DNA of 64,000 bases from Metridium senile (Eukaryota > Cnidaria > Anthozoa > Actiniaria > Metridiidae). Numbering within the stretch: the first letter of the stretch is position 1; every line of letters starts with the position of its first letter. Positions 11,571 to 22,800 of this stretch are shown here, piece after piece. The translations under genes were made by a program, and so were the position numbers. Where the stretch lies: contig OX459099.1 of NCBI GenBank assembly GCA_949775045.1, positions 5,625,067 to 5,689,066 on the forward strand, in the 5' to 3' direction. The notes under the pieces are model-generated. The model did no database searches and was not told the DNA's origin. It worked only from the letters and a program-made list of their open reading frames with translations.

Positions 11571-12350
11571 AGAATTAAAGACTAGGGAAGGAAATGAGAA
11601 GATGAAAGAAAGGGAAGAGAAAAAAAGAGATGGTTAGGAAGGGAAATGAGAAGGGAAGGAAGAGAAGAGAAAAGAAATAAAGAATAGGGAAGGAAATGAG
11701 AAGATGAAAGAAAGGGAAGAGAAAAGAAGAGATTGTTAGGAAGGGAAATGAGAAGGGAAGGAAGGGAAGAGAAAAGAAATAAAGACTAGGGAAGGAAATG
11801 AGAAGATCAAAGAAAGGGAAGAGAAAAGAAATAAAGACTAGGGAAGGAAATGAGAAGATCAAAGAAAGGGAAGAGAAAAGAAGAGATGGTTAGGAAGGGA
11901 AATGAGAAGGGAAGGAAGAGAAGAGAAAAGAAATAAAGAATAGGGAAGGAAATGAGAAGAGAAAAGGAAGGGAAGAGAAAAGAAATAAAGATTAGGGAAG
12001 GAAATGAGAAGATGAAAGGAAGGGAAGAGAAAAGAAATAAAGACTAGGGAAGGAAATGAGAAGATGAAAGGAAGGGAAGAGAAAAGAAATAAAGACTAGG
12101 GAAGGAAATGAGAAGATGAAAGGAAGGGAAGAGAAAAGAAATAAAGACTAGGGAAGGAAATGAGAAGATGAAAGAAAGGGAAGAGAAAAGAAGAGATGGT
12201 TAGGAAGGGAAATGAGCAGGGAAGGAAGAGAAGAGAAAATAAATAAAGAATAGGGAAGGAAATGAGAAGATAAAAGGAAGGGAAGAGAAAAGAAATAAAG
12301 ACTAGGGAAGGAAATGAGAAGATGAAAGGAAGAGAAAAGAAATAAAGACT
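11570..12350. repeat. GA-rich minisatellite
   Basis: Tandem copies of a roughly 45-55 base purine unit containing GACTAGGGAAGGAAATGAGA and AAGGGAAGAGAAAAGAA, with a variant carrying GATGGTTAGGAAGGG. Strand asymmetry is nearly complete. Open frames in the complement (Phe/Leu/Ser-rich) are repeat artefacts. Confidence 0.9.
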
Positions 12351-12809
12351 AAGTCGAGTCTCGCTTAATTTATAAAATACTTGAGAATACATCATAAACC
12401 GATCAAAATATTTCAACTGAACTCACCTTGTAAATTAATGTATGCAATTTATATATAATATAATTTATTTATTTCAGATGCAGCGTCATGTGTTTGAAAT
12501 ATCCGAAAGTGACGACGCAAGCTTGCTGCTAGACTTGCTACAAGTCTACCTCTCTTGAACTTACAGCTTTTTAATTTCAAGTGAACATGAAGAGTAATAT
12601 AAATGCACGTGCGCTGAGTACACAGGAAGCCCAACCAAAGCGCGCGCGTATATTGCTCCGTGGATGCCGACACAGGCCATCTTCCGACTCCTTTTGCTAT
12701 GTACCTGCTTTCATTTTTTTCTGCTGCTATTGTTAAGTTGTTTTCTCTTTTCGTCCTTCTGTTTTGTCGATCTACTTGGGAATTCAATTTCCTCTGAACG
12801 TGAGGACTT

Positions 12810-12981
12810 AGTGACAAATATGAAAGACTAAATTTGCGTATACCAAAACTATCGTATGATCAGAGTTCGTCTCTGTTCTTATTGTCAGTTCCAAATCAAT
12901 CTTGAAATAGTGACAAATATGAAAGACTAAATTTGCGTATACCAAAACTATGGTATGATCAGAGTTCGTCTCTGTTCTTAC
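12810..12981. repeat. Two tandem copies of a ~72 bp block, period ~98 bp
   Basis: AGTGACAAATATGAAAGACT begins both copies, and GATCAGAGTTCGTCTCTG occurs in both. The second copy is followed by divergent sequence. Overlapping minus-strand open frames repeat the same peptide and are not credible genes. Confidence 0.8.
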
Positions 12982-13193
12982 TATACGGTCAGTTCGCACA
13001 GTCAATCTTGGCAAACACTTTTGAGACACTTTTACGGTTTTCTTGTTTAACTTACAATGACTGCTATACCAACATTGTGAAGTGTGGGGAGGGGGAGTGG
13101 TTTTAAACACAAATTGAAGCCCAAAATCACGCGCATTACAATTAGTTTTTGCCGAGTTTGTAGCTAGACAAAATGTTGTATGCAACTCCGATG

Positions 13194-13297
13194 ATAGCCT
13201 GTGAAAACAGACGTTCTTTCGCTCCTCTTCCCAACGCGAAAGTAGCTAGTTTCGCGAGGGGAAGAGGAGCGAAAGAACGTCTGTTTTCTCAGGCTAC
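13194..13297. mobile_element. Near-perfect hairpin MITE
   Basis: TAGCCTGTGAAAACAGACG through TTTCGCTCCTCTTCCC pairs with its inverse after a small loop. Ends of TAGCCT/AGGCTA recur in the hairpins further right. Confidence 0.7.
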
Positions 13298-13806
13298 TCC
13301 AATGAAGGACTAAATCAGTTCGCATTGTCTGTAATACACTCTCTTTTTGTGGTATATAAGACCATTTTTTACTATAATTGTTGTATAATAAGGATCATAA
13401 TTTCAGCAAATTATTCTAGTAGTCCTAATTGATATTGTGGTTGATTCTAACTGTAAATAAATTACAATTTAAGTTTTCATTTGGTAATTTAATTTCACGC
13501 AACAGGTTCTGCGCTTCACTAATCCTTATAAATGATTGCTTTAAATTAAGTACATATCGATTACGTAGAAGACTGCTTATCCAATCAGAAGACTAAAGAT
13601 TACACAAACAAAGCCGAATGTGGATATGATTATGCATAATGTCCATTATTATACGCTTCAGCTGACTATGGGTATGTAAAAACAGACCACACTGGCATAA
13701 TAGCGAAGCTAAGTCATCACGAAAGTTCGCCATTCTTGTGGGACTACCTTCGAAATCTTCTTATAACCTGTTGATCGCTAATTGGCAAAGCCATACCTGA
13801 CATAAA

Positions 13807-14340
13807 ATGTCCAAGATTTTGTTGCTCACTGCTGTTTTAGCAGTTATCTTGTTGGCTGTAAAAGCGGAAAAACCGACAAAAGAATCGAATGCCGAGAACA
13901 AGCTGGTTGAGGTGAAGCTGAAGAAGAAGGAGTTAGCTCCTACTTCGCAAAAGATCAATGATGTTTTGAAAGATCTAGGAAAGGAATTCGACCAAGTAAA
14001 AAGCAAAGCAAAACATATGAAGAAAGACCGAAAGGCTATGCAGCTGAAGAGAATGATGAAGAACGCTTTGCTTAAGAAAAGAAAACTTTATAAGATGCTG
14101 AGAGAGCTGAAGAAAGACGGAAAAGATTTGATAAAAGAGAAGCGTACGCTGAAGAAACTGATAGAAAAGAACAACAAACACTTTAAAAAAATCTACAAAC
14201 TCAAACAACGCAATATGAATCCTCACAAGAGACATAAAGGTCATAAGAACAGGAACATGAAGAAAAAAGGCATGAAGAAGCGAGGAAAACAACACAAACA
14301 ACACAAGCGCCATGAAAAACATCAAAAGAAAGACAACTAA
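13807..14340 (+). CDS. Secreted lysine-rich protein, 177 residues
   Basis: Single uninterrupted frame with a good start context (A at -3). Residues 1-20 form a clear signal peptide (ILLLTAVLAVILLA core) with likely cleavage after VKA. The mature chain has no cysteine and is extremely basic: 51 of 177 residues are Lys, with a helical middle of alternating Lys/Leu/Met/Glu (about residues 50-135). A Lys/His/Gly/Asn tail follows from about 138 (HKRHKGHKNR, KQHKQHKRHEKH). Codons are ordinary and the frame is not a simple repeat, so it looks like a real gene. Function is not recognised. Possible roles such as an extracellular-matrix, mineral-binding or antimicrobial-like peptide are speculation. 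Confidence 0.7.
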   Translation: MSKILLLTAVLAVILLAVKAEKPTKESNAENKLVEVKLKKKELAPTSQKINDVLKDLGKEFDQVKSKAKHMKKDRKAMQLKRMMKNALLKKRKLYKMLRELKKDGKDLIKEKRTLKKLIEKNNKHFKKIYKLKQRNMNPHKRHKGHKNRNMKKKGMKKRGKQHKQHKRHEKHQKKDN

Positions 14341-14635
14341 AATAGCGCTGAAACGGTAAGCCAAAAAATATACGATATGCCGCTCTATCTCCCGAATCAT
14401 AACCATCTTTCGTACCTTTTTAAGGTTGTTTATGTCATAGTTATGAATATAGATACAAGGATTCAACAGCCAGGGAAAGTGAGATTTAGCAGTCAAATTA
14501 GCAAAGAGACAGCCGGTGTTTTAAATACTAGCGAAGGGCTTCTACGGATGTGCAAACCGCACCGACGCGGCGAAGTTTATTTTTGTGCTGTGATTGTTGT
14601 TTTTCCACATCTGGTTCATGGTTATTTAATACCAA

Positions 14636-14641
14636 AATAAA
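14636..14641 (+). terminator. Polyadenylation signal of the lysine-rich gene
   Basis: AATAAA about 300 bases past the stop of the upstream plus-strand gene, with no other gene between. Confidence 0.45.
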
Positions 14642-14644
14642 AGA

Positions 14645-16610
14645 CACATACAAAAACGTAAAATCAAATCCCAAGCAATTACAAATTAGTCAGATTTTTT
14701 GGCCATAAAATGAAGTTAATCTCCTTAGGTTTATTGAGTCTGAGTTGGCATTAAACTCAAATCCCACTAGCGACAAATTATAAGTTTCGATTTTCAATAA
14801 TAGAAACTAGTAAAATAAAAATAACAGGATTTTAAAGCTGTAAATTAAGAGTGTCAATATTTTTTTAATGTGACAACGGAAACTTTTTCTTTGACAAAAT
14901 ATTGTCAACCCCAATCTGAGAGACATTTCCTAGGTCGAAAAAGGTCGCTTTTATTACATGTATGCGGAAAAAAATACGTCAGTTTCGATCGTTGTGTAGC
15001 TCACTCAAGGGACTTTTATATTTGATGTCGTAAATAAACTAGGGCGTAATGACATTACGCTTCGTTGGCTAGGTAATATTAAAGCCATTAAAAACGAGTT
15101 TTATGGCTACATACAAACTGTTTTGTGCAAGATATATGATGTTATATCCGTTTTTAAGATGCGATCTATATTAAGCCCACCGCACTCTAAGGAAAGTCAC
15201 TTTACGATGAGAAAAACAAATCTTGTCATATGAAAGTGCCCAAGGCGAGTCAAAACAACATATTTCAAAATCAATATGAAGTAATATAGCAGAGTTTCAA
15301 CTCCATAGCTTCGCTCTTTCCTTAATTTATCCATATTATCTTAAATATTTTCACTTTTCCTTTCTTTACTTTATTCGTTTTTGTATAAGTTGAATCTGGA
15401 ATTAAAATGTGCAATCTGTTCTAATCTATATATTAAGTAAATAACTCAGCAAGGCGCCAAAGGATGACTACGTGCCGACTCATGGGGAGTAATACTCTAG
15501 CAATTTCAAAAGCCACTATATTACCTTCGGCAACATTGTTTATCGAGTCAGTATTGCATTTAGGGAAATTAAAAACGTATTTTGATGGAACTTAGCGGCA
15601 AAGTAAAAGGAATTCATAAGCTATAAGTTTTAGAAACTGAAAGCGTGCTCATCAAAGCCATGCGCTTTAGACAGGAAGCCCGAGTTAATAAAAAAGTGCA
15701 TCACAATTTTTAGTGCGAATTTTTTGAAAACGTTTTACGTAACAGCTGACGACGTCCGAATTATAAGTAAAGCTTCCTTTTACGGTATACAAGTTAGCTC
15801 TTTTACTTGACTAGTTTCCGCTCTAGAAACAACATAGCAATATAGTTTAAATAAACACTAAAAGAATGTCATGTGACACCACACGTTCGTTCTAAATGCT
15901 CGTTAATTGTGAACATAGATTTTATAATTTGTATTCACTGTTACTTAAAAATTATAGTCAGAAATTGAAATGTCAACTTGTGTTTTTTAAAAAAAATACT
16001 ACTTTACCCGGACAACGTTAATGACATCGACTGTATGTGATGATTTTTGTTATTTTCTAATCTATTCTTCTTTCTTTTGCAGATCAAGCACGAACTGCAG
16101 TGCCGTATTTCTTAGAATATCATTTTAAGCCTCTGGCCATTATACTCGATGTACATTTCTAGTAAACATAAAAACTAATTTTAATTTGAAAGCAACGTTA
16201 TTAATTTGCACAGAAAACCTTTTTTCAATTCCATGTTTTGTATTTTGTAATCAATGCACTTTTTGGGTTTCAGTAAAAAATAAATATAATGAAAGACCCC
16301 CAGCACCCATTTATACATCCAAACATTTTATGAAAGGTTAAACTAGGATTTCTACTAGGTTTTAACAAGGATTCAGTGTCTTGTTGTTCAAAAGCTCGGC
16401 TAGCACTAACCTAGGATTAACTGAAGAGTTAATAAACCAGGATAAATTAGCACTAAGATCAACAATATCATACTAGTTAAGTACATTGTCAGTAACACAT
16501 TGTCAATTTGTAATGTCAGGTGTATTTTTAAAATAAATATACTTATAACAACCAATAATAGTTCTTCATTTATTTATGGTAACTATTCCTAACAAAAAAA
16601 AACAAAAAAA
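14645..16610. other. Gene-free AT-rich spacer
   Basis: Both strands were read for exon-like frames and known RNA motifs; nothing supportable was found. Confidence 0.5.
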
Positions 16611-16790
16611 TAGCCTGCGTAGCAAGCGTTTCTTTGGGGGAACGGAAAAATGTTTTTGGGATAGCTGTGTTACCGATGTGGCCGTGTGGAACCTAAGACG
16701 AGTACAAAATAAAAACGATTCGCATTGGTAACAGTTATCCCAAAACCATTTTTTTCCGTTCCACCAAAGAAACGCTTGCTACGCAAACTA
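16611..16790. mobile_element. MITE with TAGCCTGCGTAGCAAGCG termini
   Basis: About 180 bp with long terminal inverted repeats: TAGCAAGCGTTTCTTTGG pairs with CCAAAGAAACGCTTGCTA. Inner pairs cover ACGGAAAAA/TTTTTCCGT and GGGATA/TATCCC. Confidence 0.8.
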
Positions 16791-16828
16791 AAACAAAATG
16801 ACCTTACAATACATGTACCACCCAAACT

Positions 16829-16875
16829 AGTCTCCCTCGCAGCCGTTCTCACTAAGAACGGCTGCGAGGGAGACT
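16829..16875. repeat. Perfect palindrome
   Basis: GTCTCCCTCGCAGCCGTTCT is followed after a 3-4 base loop by its complement. A minimal hairpin, probably the remnant or smallest form of a fold-back element. Confidence 0.8.
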
Positions 16876-17012
16876 AAACCCAAACAAACGTGCTTTCCGA
16901 TGCTCATGAATATTTGACGAGGGACAAAATAAAGCAAATCGTTACCGTGAAGTTGGTCTGAAAATGTCATCTTAATAAGCATAAAATTTAGTGAATAGTC
17001 CTTTGCAGTTCT

Positions 17013-17113
17013 CGTCATTCTCTTACGCAGACCCTTCTCAGCTTTCTAACGAAAAATCAATCAATTTGATTTCTCGTTAGAAAGCTGAGAAGGGTCTGGG
17101 TAAGAGAATGAGT
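17013..17113. mobile_element. Fold-back hairpin element
   Basis: Arms of about 40 bases (CATTCTCTTACGCAGACCC through CAGCTTTCTAACGA) around a short AT loop. It is the third hairpin within 500 bp. Confidence 0.75.
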
Positions 17114-17439
17114 TCTCGTCGATCAAACTCGACAGTGTGTAACATTATTTACAATTTGACTATGGCAAGTGATATTTTAGAAATGTACACATTATCAAAC
17201 AATTGAAACACTTACAAATTCAGGGGTCATAGAAAAATTATAAAGAAAATATAACAAGCTATCGAAGCTGAGGTTTATGGATGAGAACTGTGATATTCTG
17301 CTTTAAATTTTCTCAAAGAAATATTCATCAATTTGAGATGTAATTCCAAATACTTGACAGATGCTTCCTCTTATTTCCAAAAAATCTCAAAGTCTACTTA
17401 AAAAAGCTCAGCTGCACTGCATTTTGAGCCCCACTTTTT

Positions 17440-19080
17440 GGTGTTTGAAATCTGAGGAAGCACTCCCTCATCATTACTCAGGCTACCCCGCAGGGGAGCG
17501 TGAGTCTAGGTTTACCTTTTCTATCTATGGGAGCACATGGGGAAATTGTAATGCGCATAAGTGTGTTTTGGTTGTAAAAATCATTTGAACGTCGAATGAG
17601 AGAATTTTATGCTGGTATGGAACATTTGGTTTGCAATCTCATCTTTCACAATTATGTTCATGAAGCGAATTACTGAGACATAAAATGTTGACCGTCTACT
17701 AGTGCGATGTAGTTAATAATTTCAATCCAACACATTATGGATTGCAAATTATTATCCAACTAGTCATAGACGAGTAAAAATATCGCAGGAGTAGGACTGG
17801 ATCGAGTAAAAATATCCAGCGATATTTTTACTCGTCTATCTAGCCCTGAAGTAAAACAATATTTTGCATTATAAAATAACAAAAACCTTTTGATTTGATA
17901 ATAAATAACTTATTAAACAGTTTGATGTGTAATATGGCTGGATATTTTACTCGTTAACTTGCATTTTGACTCGCCCGGAGGCTCGTCAAAATACAGCGTT
18001 TCACTCGTAAAATATCCAGCCATATTATACATCAAACTGTCTAATAAGATATATATATCACACGTCAAAGTCCGACCAAAGTGAAAAGAAAGACCAGAAC
18101 TGCGTACTTTCAAGTAGCATGTTGGACGATAAACCAATGTGCAGGTCAAAACTTTTAGTAGAAGTTATAACCAATTATTATATTAGGAGATATTAGACGC
18201 CTTAGATCGTCAAGTAAACCGGCGTGTTGATGTCAATATCAGCAATATTGAGTGCGAACTTCTCGCAATTCATCATAGAATTTTTATATCTTAAACATCG
18301 TGCCCCCAAAAAAATGTTTAAAGAAATGGACATTTCCATGTTTACTTTTCGCAAAACTGAGCTATTTTGGTAGAAACTCGTTGTCCCTGGATGTGATTTC
18401 AAGCAGTGTTTACAACATGGTTTAGGCCCTGTTCCACTGTGATAAATTTGACGAACTTCAACAACCTGTATTTTATAATCTAAAAGATTTATCTAGGATG
18501 TAATTATAAATTTCGATTTTATGGGAGCCATTAAGGTTTTTTCCTATAAAACCAACTTTAATTCTTAATTCAAGAATAAAAAATATTTCGCTAAAATTTG
18601 CATGTTGTTTTGAGCGAAAATATGCATAAAACCACGTACACAAAATCGCTTTGGATCACATTGCGGGACCAAAAGTTACTACCTAAAAAGCTTAGTTTTG
18701 CAAAAAATAAACATGTTAAAAGCTATTTATGAAGTAAATTCGCTGGGGCACAATGTTTAAGATATAAAAATTCTAAGATGAAATCGAAGGATTTCGCACG
18801 CAAAAGTGCATGCCTCGAGGTAACCAAGGCGGTTTTATTGACGATCGAACATAGTTGTGCAAGATGAGATTGCAATCTAAATGTTCCATGTCAGCATAAA
18901 ATTCTTTCATTCGACGTGAAAAATAATTTTTAGCATCAAAACAAACGCATGCGCATTACAATTTGCCCATGTGCTATCTGTGGGTCTATCGTTGTGTCGA
19001 TTACACATGACGTAATGCCACAGGTAAACCACAACTACTCTATGACGTAGCCTGAGTAAACGCACTAAGTGCGTCTGGTT
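17440..19080. mobile_element. Large fold-back element, ~1.6 kb
   Basis: The left end (17440-17680) reappears inverted at 18850-19075. The shared blocks are TCAGGCTAC/GTAGCCTGA, AATTGTAATGCGCAT, and AGAATTTTATGCTG with its complement. Inner pairs include GAATTTTTATATCTTAAACA at about 18278 against 18770, and a nested palindrome at 17915-18045 around GGCTGGATATTTTACTCG. No transposase frame is visible, so it is non-autonomous. Confidence 0.6.
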
Positions 19081-19084
19081 GAAA

Positions 19085-19814
19085 TATTATATCATACATT
19101 TTCATGAAATAATTTACCTAGCTCTAATTCACACAAATCCAAAACAAATAAAGTTTTAATTGACTTTTATTCATAAAGAGACTACATGTATTACTGAACT
19201 GACTATACATCAATTACTTTTAAGGGGGAAAAAATGTCAAAGAATCAAATCAGCTATGAAATAATTTACTCTACATCCAACCAGCAAGAACTAGAAGTTT
19301 GTTAATGAGTCAAATTCAGGATGGCATCATTTAACTATCAGTACCAGAATGCTTTACAAATCTCATTTGCTTTTCAGATTTTTGTTAATCGAATGTTCAT
19401 TCCCCTTGAGATCTTAATTTTATTGGGATTATTTTTTCACAAAAGAAAGAGCGCAAAGCATTTTGGTGTTGGTAGTATATATCGCTTCAAATGGCCTATT
19501 AATAGCGTGATGACTTTGTGAAAAACTAAAACAGTACAATGTTTATTGCCATGAATCTCCTGATGTGATTGAGTTGAGAGTTGGATTCTATGCATTGTAC
19601 TTTGGTTTTAAACTTAGCTTACTTTATTACAATAAGAAAATACATTCATACCTGCATGTAAATGATCGACCCAAAAAGTCCTAAATGAATAATATCATAA
19701 AGTATGTATGTTGTTAAAAGATCTGTATTACTTGAACTAAACTCAGTTTGATGTCATTCTACTCCAGTGACTAACCTAATCATGATCTGTACAGAGCAAC
19801 TACAAGGTGTTGCT
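19085..19814. other. 3' flank of the LUC7L3-like gene
   Basis: Downstream of the stop at 19815 in minus sense, so it may hold the 3' UTR. No recognised element or competing gene. Confidence 0.4.
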
Positions 19815-19899
19815 TTACTTGGGGGAGTCGGATGGTTGAGGAGAACCAGGGATTTTCTTCTCTTCATCATTTTCTTTAGTGGATGATCTCTCTCTGGAC
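19815..19899 (-). CDS. LUC7L3: LUC7L3-like exon 8 with stop
   Basis: After ACATTTCAG, one base completes the AGG codon from exon 7. Then come RERSSTKENDEEKK and a Pro/Ser tail ending at TAA (19817-19815). Confidence 0.85.
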
Positions 19900-22800
19900 C
19901 TGAAATGTTTGTACTGGTTTAGATTTGACAAGTAAGCAATAAATCATTTACAATATAATCAAATTAACAGTTGGCAAATGCAAACTTGAATGTTGGTAAA
20001 AATTCCAGCAGTCTGTGCAGATACCAGAAATTAGTTATGATTATTATTTTGTATCATCCATGCTTATGACTGAAAGCTTGAAAATGAATTTAATGTTAAA
20101 AAAACATAAGTTTTTATTTTGGGTGTTACAAATTTCATTATATTACCTATCGTCTTTGACAAGTGATTATCAAGGTGACTGAATGCTTGAAAATAAATCG
20201 TTTTAAGTTGAAAATGACAACATCTATACACTTGCTCTAATTAGTTGTGTAAAAAAAGAATAAATAAGAATGTCACTGAAGATTTTAAAATGATTTGCAA
20301 CATATAAACAAATTGTGCCTATACAGTGTGATTTAGAATAGAAGGAAACACTGCAACTAAGTAATGCTCTGGCCACTAGCTGATATAATTGTATTTCTCC
20401 TATTAGTTCCAATTTAGTTACTTGACCATGCAAGGTCACAATGCGGGCTATTGTGTGAACTACTGATAATAATGACTCACTCTCATAAATTAAAGATAGC
20501 TCTTTTGTATGCAGCAGTTACAACATCTTGATAATCACTTCAAGCACATCACAGACCACTGCAATCTGTACCACACTATTCAACATGCAGAAAGGTATCC
20601 GGGTCAAAACACAGTATTTTGGTTTCTCTGTTCCCCTCGATAACACTTGACATTTTTTATTGTGACCAAGATACGGATGTTTGTATATTTGTTTACTCTC
20701 ATGTGAGTGTAGTACTGGTAGGTATCTGTGATTTTAACATGCAATTGTGGTAAAATATTCTATAGTTAAGTAACTACAGGTAAAGAAAAAGTTTTGTCTT
20801 CCCCTCTGTAACATTCTAAATACCATGTTTTGACCCATCTACATTGTAACATACATTCAAATGATACATTCATATCCTAGACTATAATATTCTAATGTAT
20901 TCTATTATAAACCAACCAACATGACACAATTTATCAAAGTTCATGTTGAGTGATACCTGACAGAAGCACCTTTAATAAGCCTGTAACCTTTGTCATTAGA
21001 CAGCTGATTGGTAGAAGTAACGAAGACATGACCACTGCCCTTTCACTGGAACATGAGTTAACAACAAAAGCCGCAAGAAAAAAACGAAATGCACCATTAA
21101 AAGAAAAGTATTGATGTACCTTAGTTCCAGGTTGGCTTGGACTTCGTCAAATGCCGTGGTCTTGAGATATTACATTACGTATATAAAATCATTAGATAAA
21201 CTACAAAAATCCCTGTAATAACTAGATATTTTGTCTTGACAGAAACACTAGTGATAATTTGTACCTCTGGTGATTGCTGCTCACTCCAGCTGAAGCTATC
21301 TTGATGCTGTAGTTGCAGTAGTTACTTTATGTTATCCCATTGGCAGAATGTGTATCAACTTATTTACTCTGATGAAGAACTAGCATCTCATGTATCACTC
21401 TCTCTTTTTAGGGAGCTCACTTTACATTTTCACTCGAGTAGTTTTCACTTGGTAGTTTAAATGATTTAATTTAACACAGCAAATGTCTTTGAAAGACAAG
21501 ATTGTATGATGATTTGTGGATCTAGTCATACTTTTTGTCTTGAAGCTGGAAGTGAATGTTAGTACGAGTCCATAAAGAACTTGAAACTCACCTGCTACGG
21601 GAACGTCTGGACTTATCTTTATCATTTCTTTTAGAGTCATCTCTGTTGTCTCTGTTGTCCCTGCTATCTCTGCTATCCCTGTCCCTATCACGATCTCTGT
21701 CACGGCGACGATCTCTATCTCTGTCCCTGTAGTCTCTATCACGTCTCCTGTCACGATCACGATCACGATCCCTACCACGATCTCGATCACGATCTCTATC
21801 ACGGTCTCTATCCCTTCTCTTATCTCTACCACGGTCACGATCACGTTCTTTCTCACGATCACGGTCCTTCTCACGACCAACATCCTTATCTCGATCCTGG
21901 TCTCTGTCACGATCTCTTCTGCCACGGTCGTTGTCACGGTCGTTGCCATGGTCATTGCCACGGTCATTGCCACGGTCGTTGCCACGGTCGTTGTCACTGC
22001 CACGGTTGATATCGATGACATGGTCATTATCATTATCTTGATCAGGTTCACTTTCTTTTTCTAATCTTGACTTTTTCCATGGCCGACTCTACAGAGACAA
22101 ACAGTGGATTACTATTTTAACAACATATTTTTTAAGTTTACAACATTAGAAACGTGTTTGTGAGCATTGAAATGCTGTAAATGATATTTGAAATTGTTTC
22201 CAATTCTTTATAAGGCTTATCACTATGATTGGCATCATCATCATCATTATTATCATCATTATTGTAACATTAAACCACCTACGGTGCTAACATCACTTAA
22301 TATTACCACCACCATCATCATAACTACAATTATCATGAGTATCATCTAGTACTTTGGCAACATATTGAGATCATTATCTTTTTCACCATTGTCGCAATCA
22401 TCATAAGTATATATACAATTCACAACCTCATAAGAATGCATGCTCTCATTGGTTCGCTATCTCAGGATATTAGACCATATCTACCGCTGAAGCTTGTGCA
22501 TCTTGTATATAATATCATGCAATTTTTTTTATTTTATAAAAGAATTTTCATTTCCTTATTTTTTTGTTCGATTGTGAATTGTGTACATACTTGAACAACT
22601 ATTCACCTCAGGCTAAGTGGTCATTGGATGAATCTTTACCTTGCCACTAGAAGACTTGGTAAATATTCGCCCGATAACCACTTCGCCATCGGCAAATAAT
22701 TGTTAATTACTACATACCCTCATCTCTTCCAATGTAGATTTGATCCTAGCATACCCCATGTGCTGTTTGCCTTGTAAATGGTCATCTACTCTAGTCTGGG

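Noticed and set aside
12449..12817. 122-residue minus-strand frame
   Set aside because: No domain, no clear splice or promoter context, uneven composition; probably chance.
21422..22051. 209-residue Thr/Val/Ile-rich minus-strand frame
   Set aside because: It is a frame-shifted reading of the LUC7L3-like RD/RS exon; the register joined in phase to the zinc-finger exon gives Arg/Asp repeats instead.
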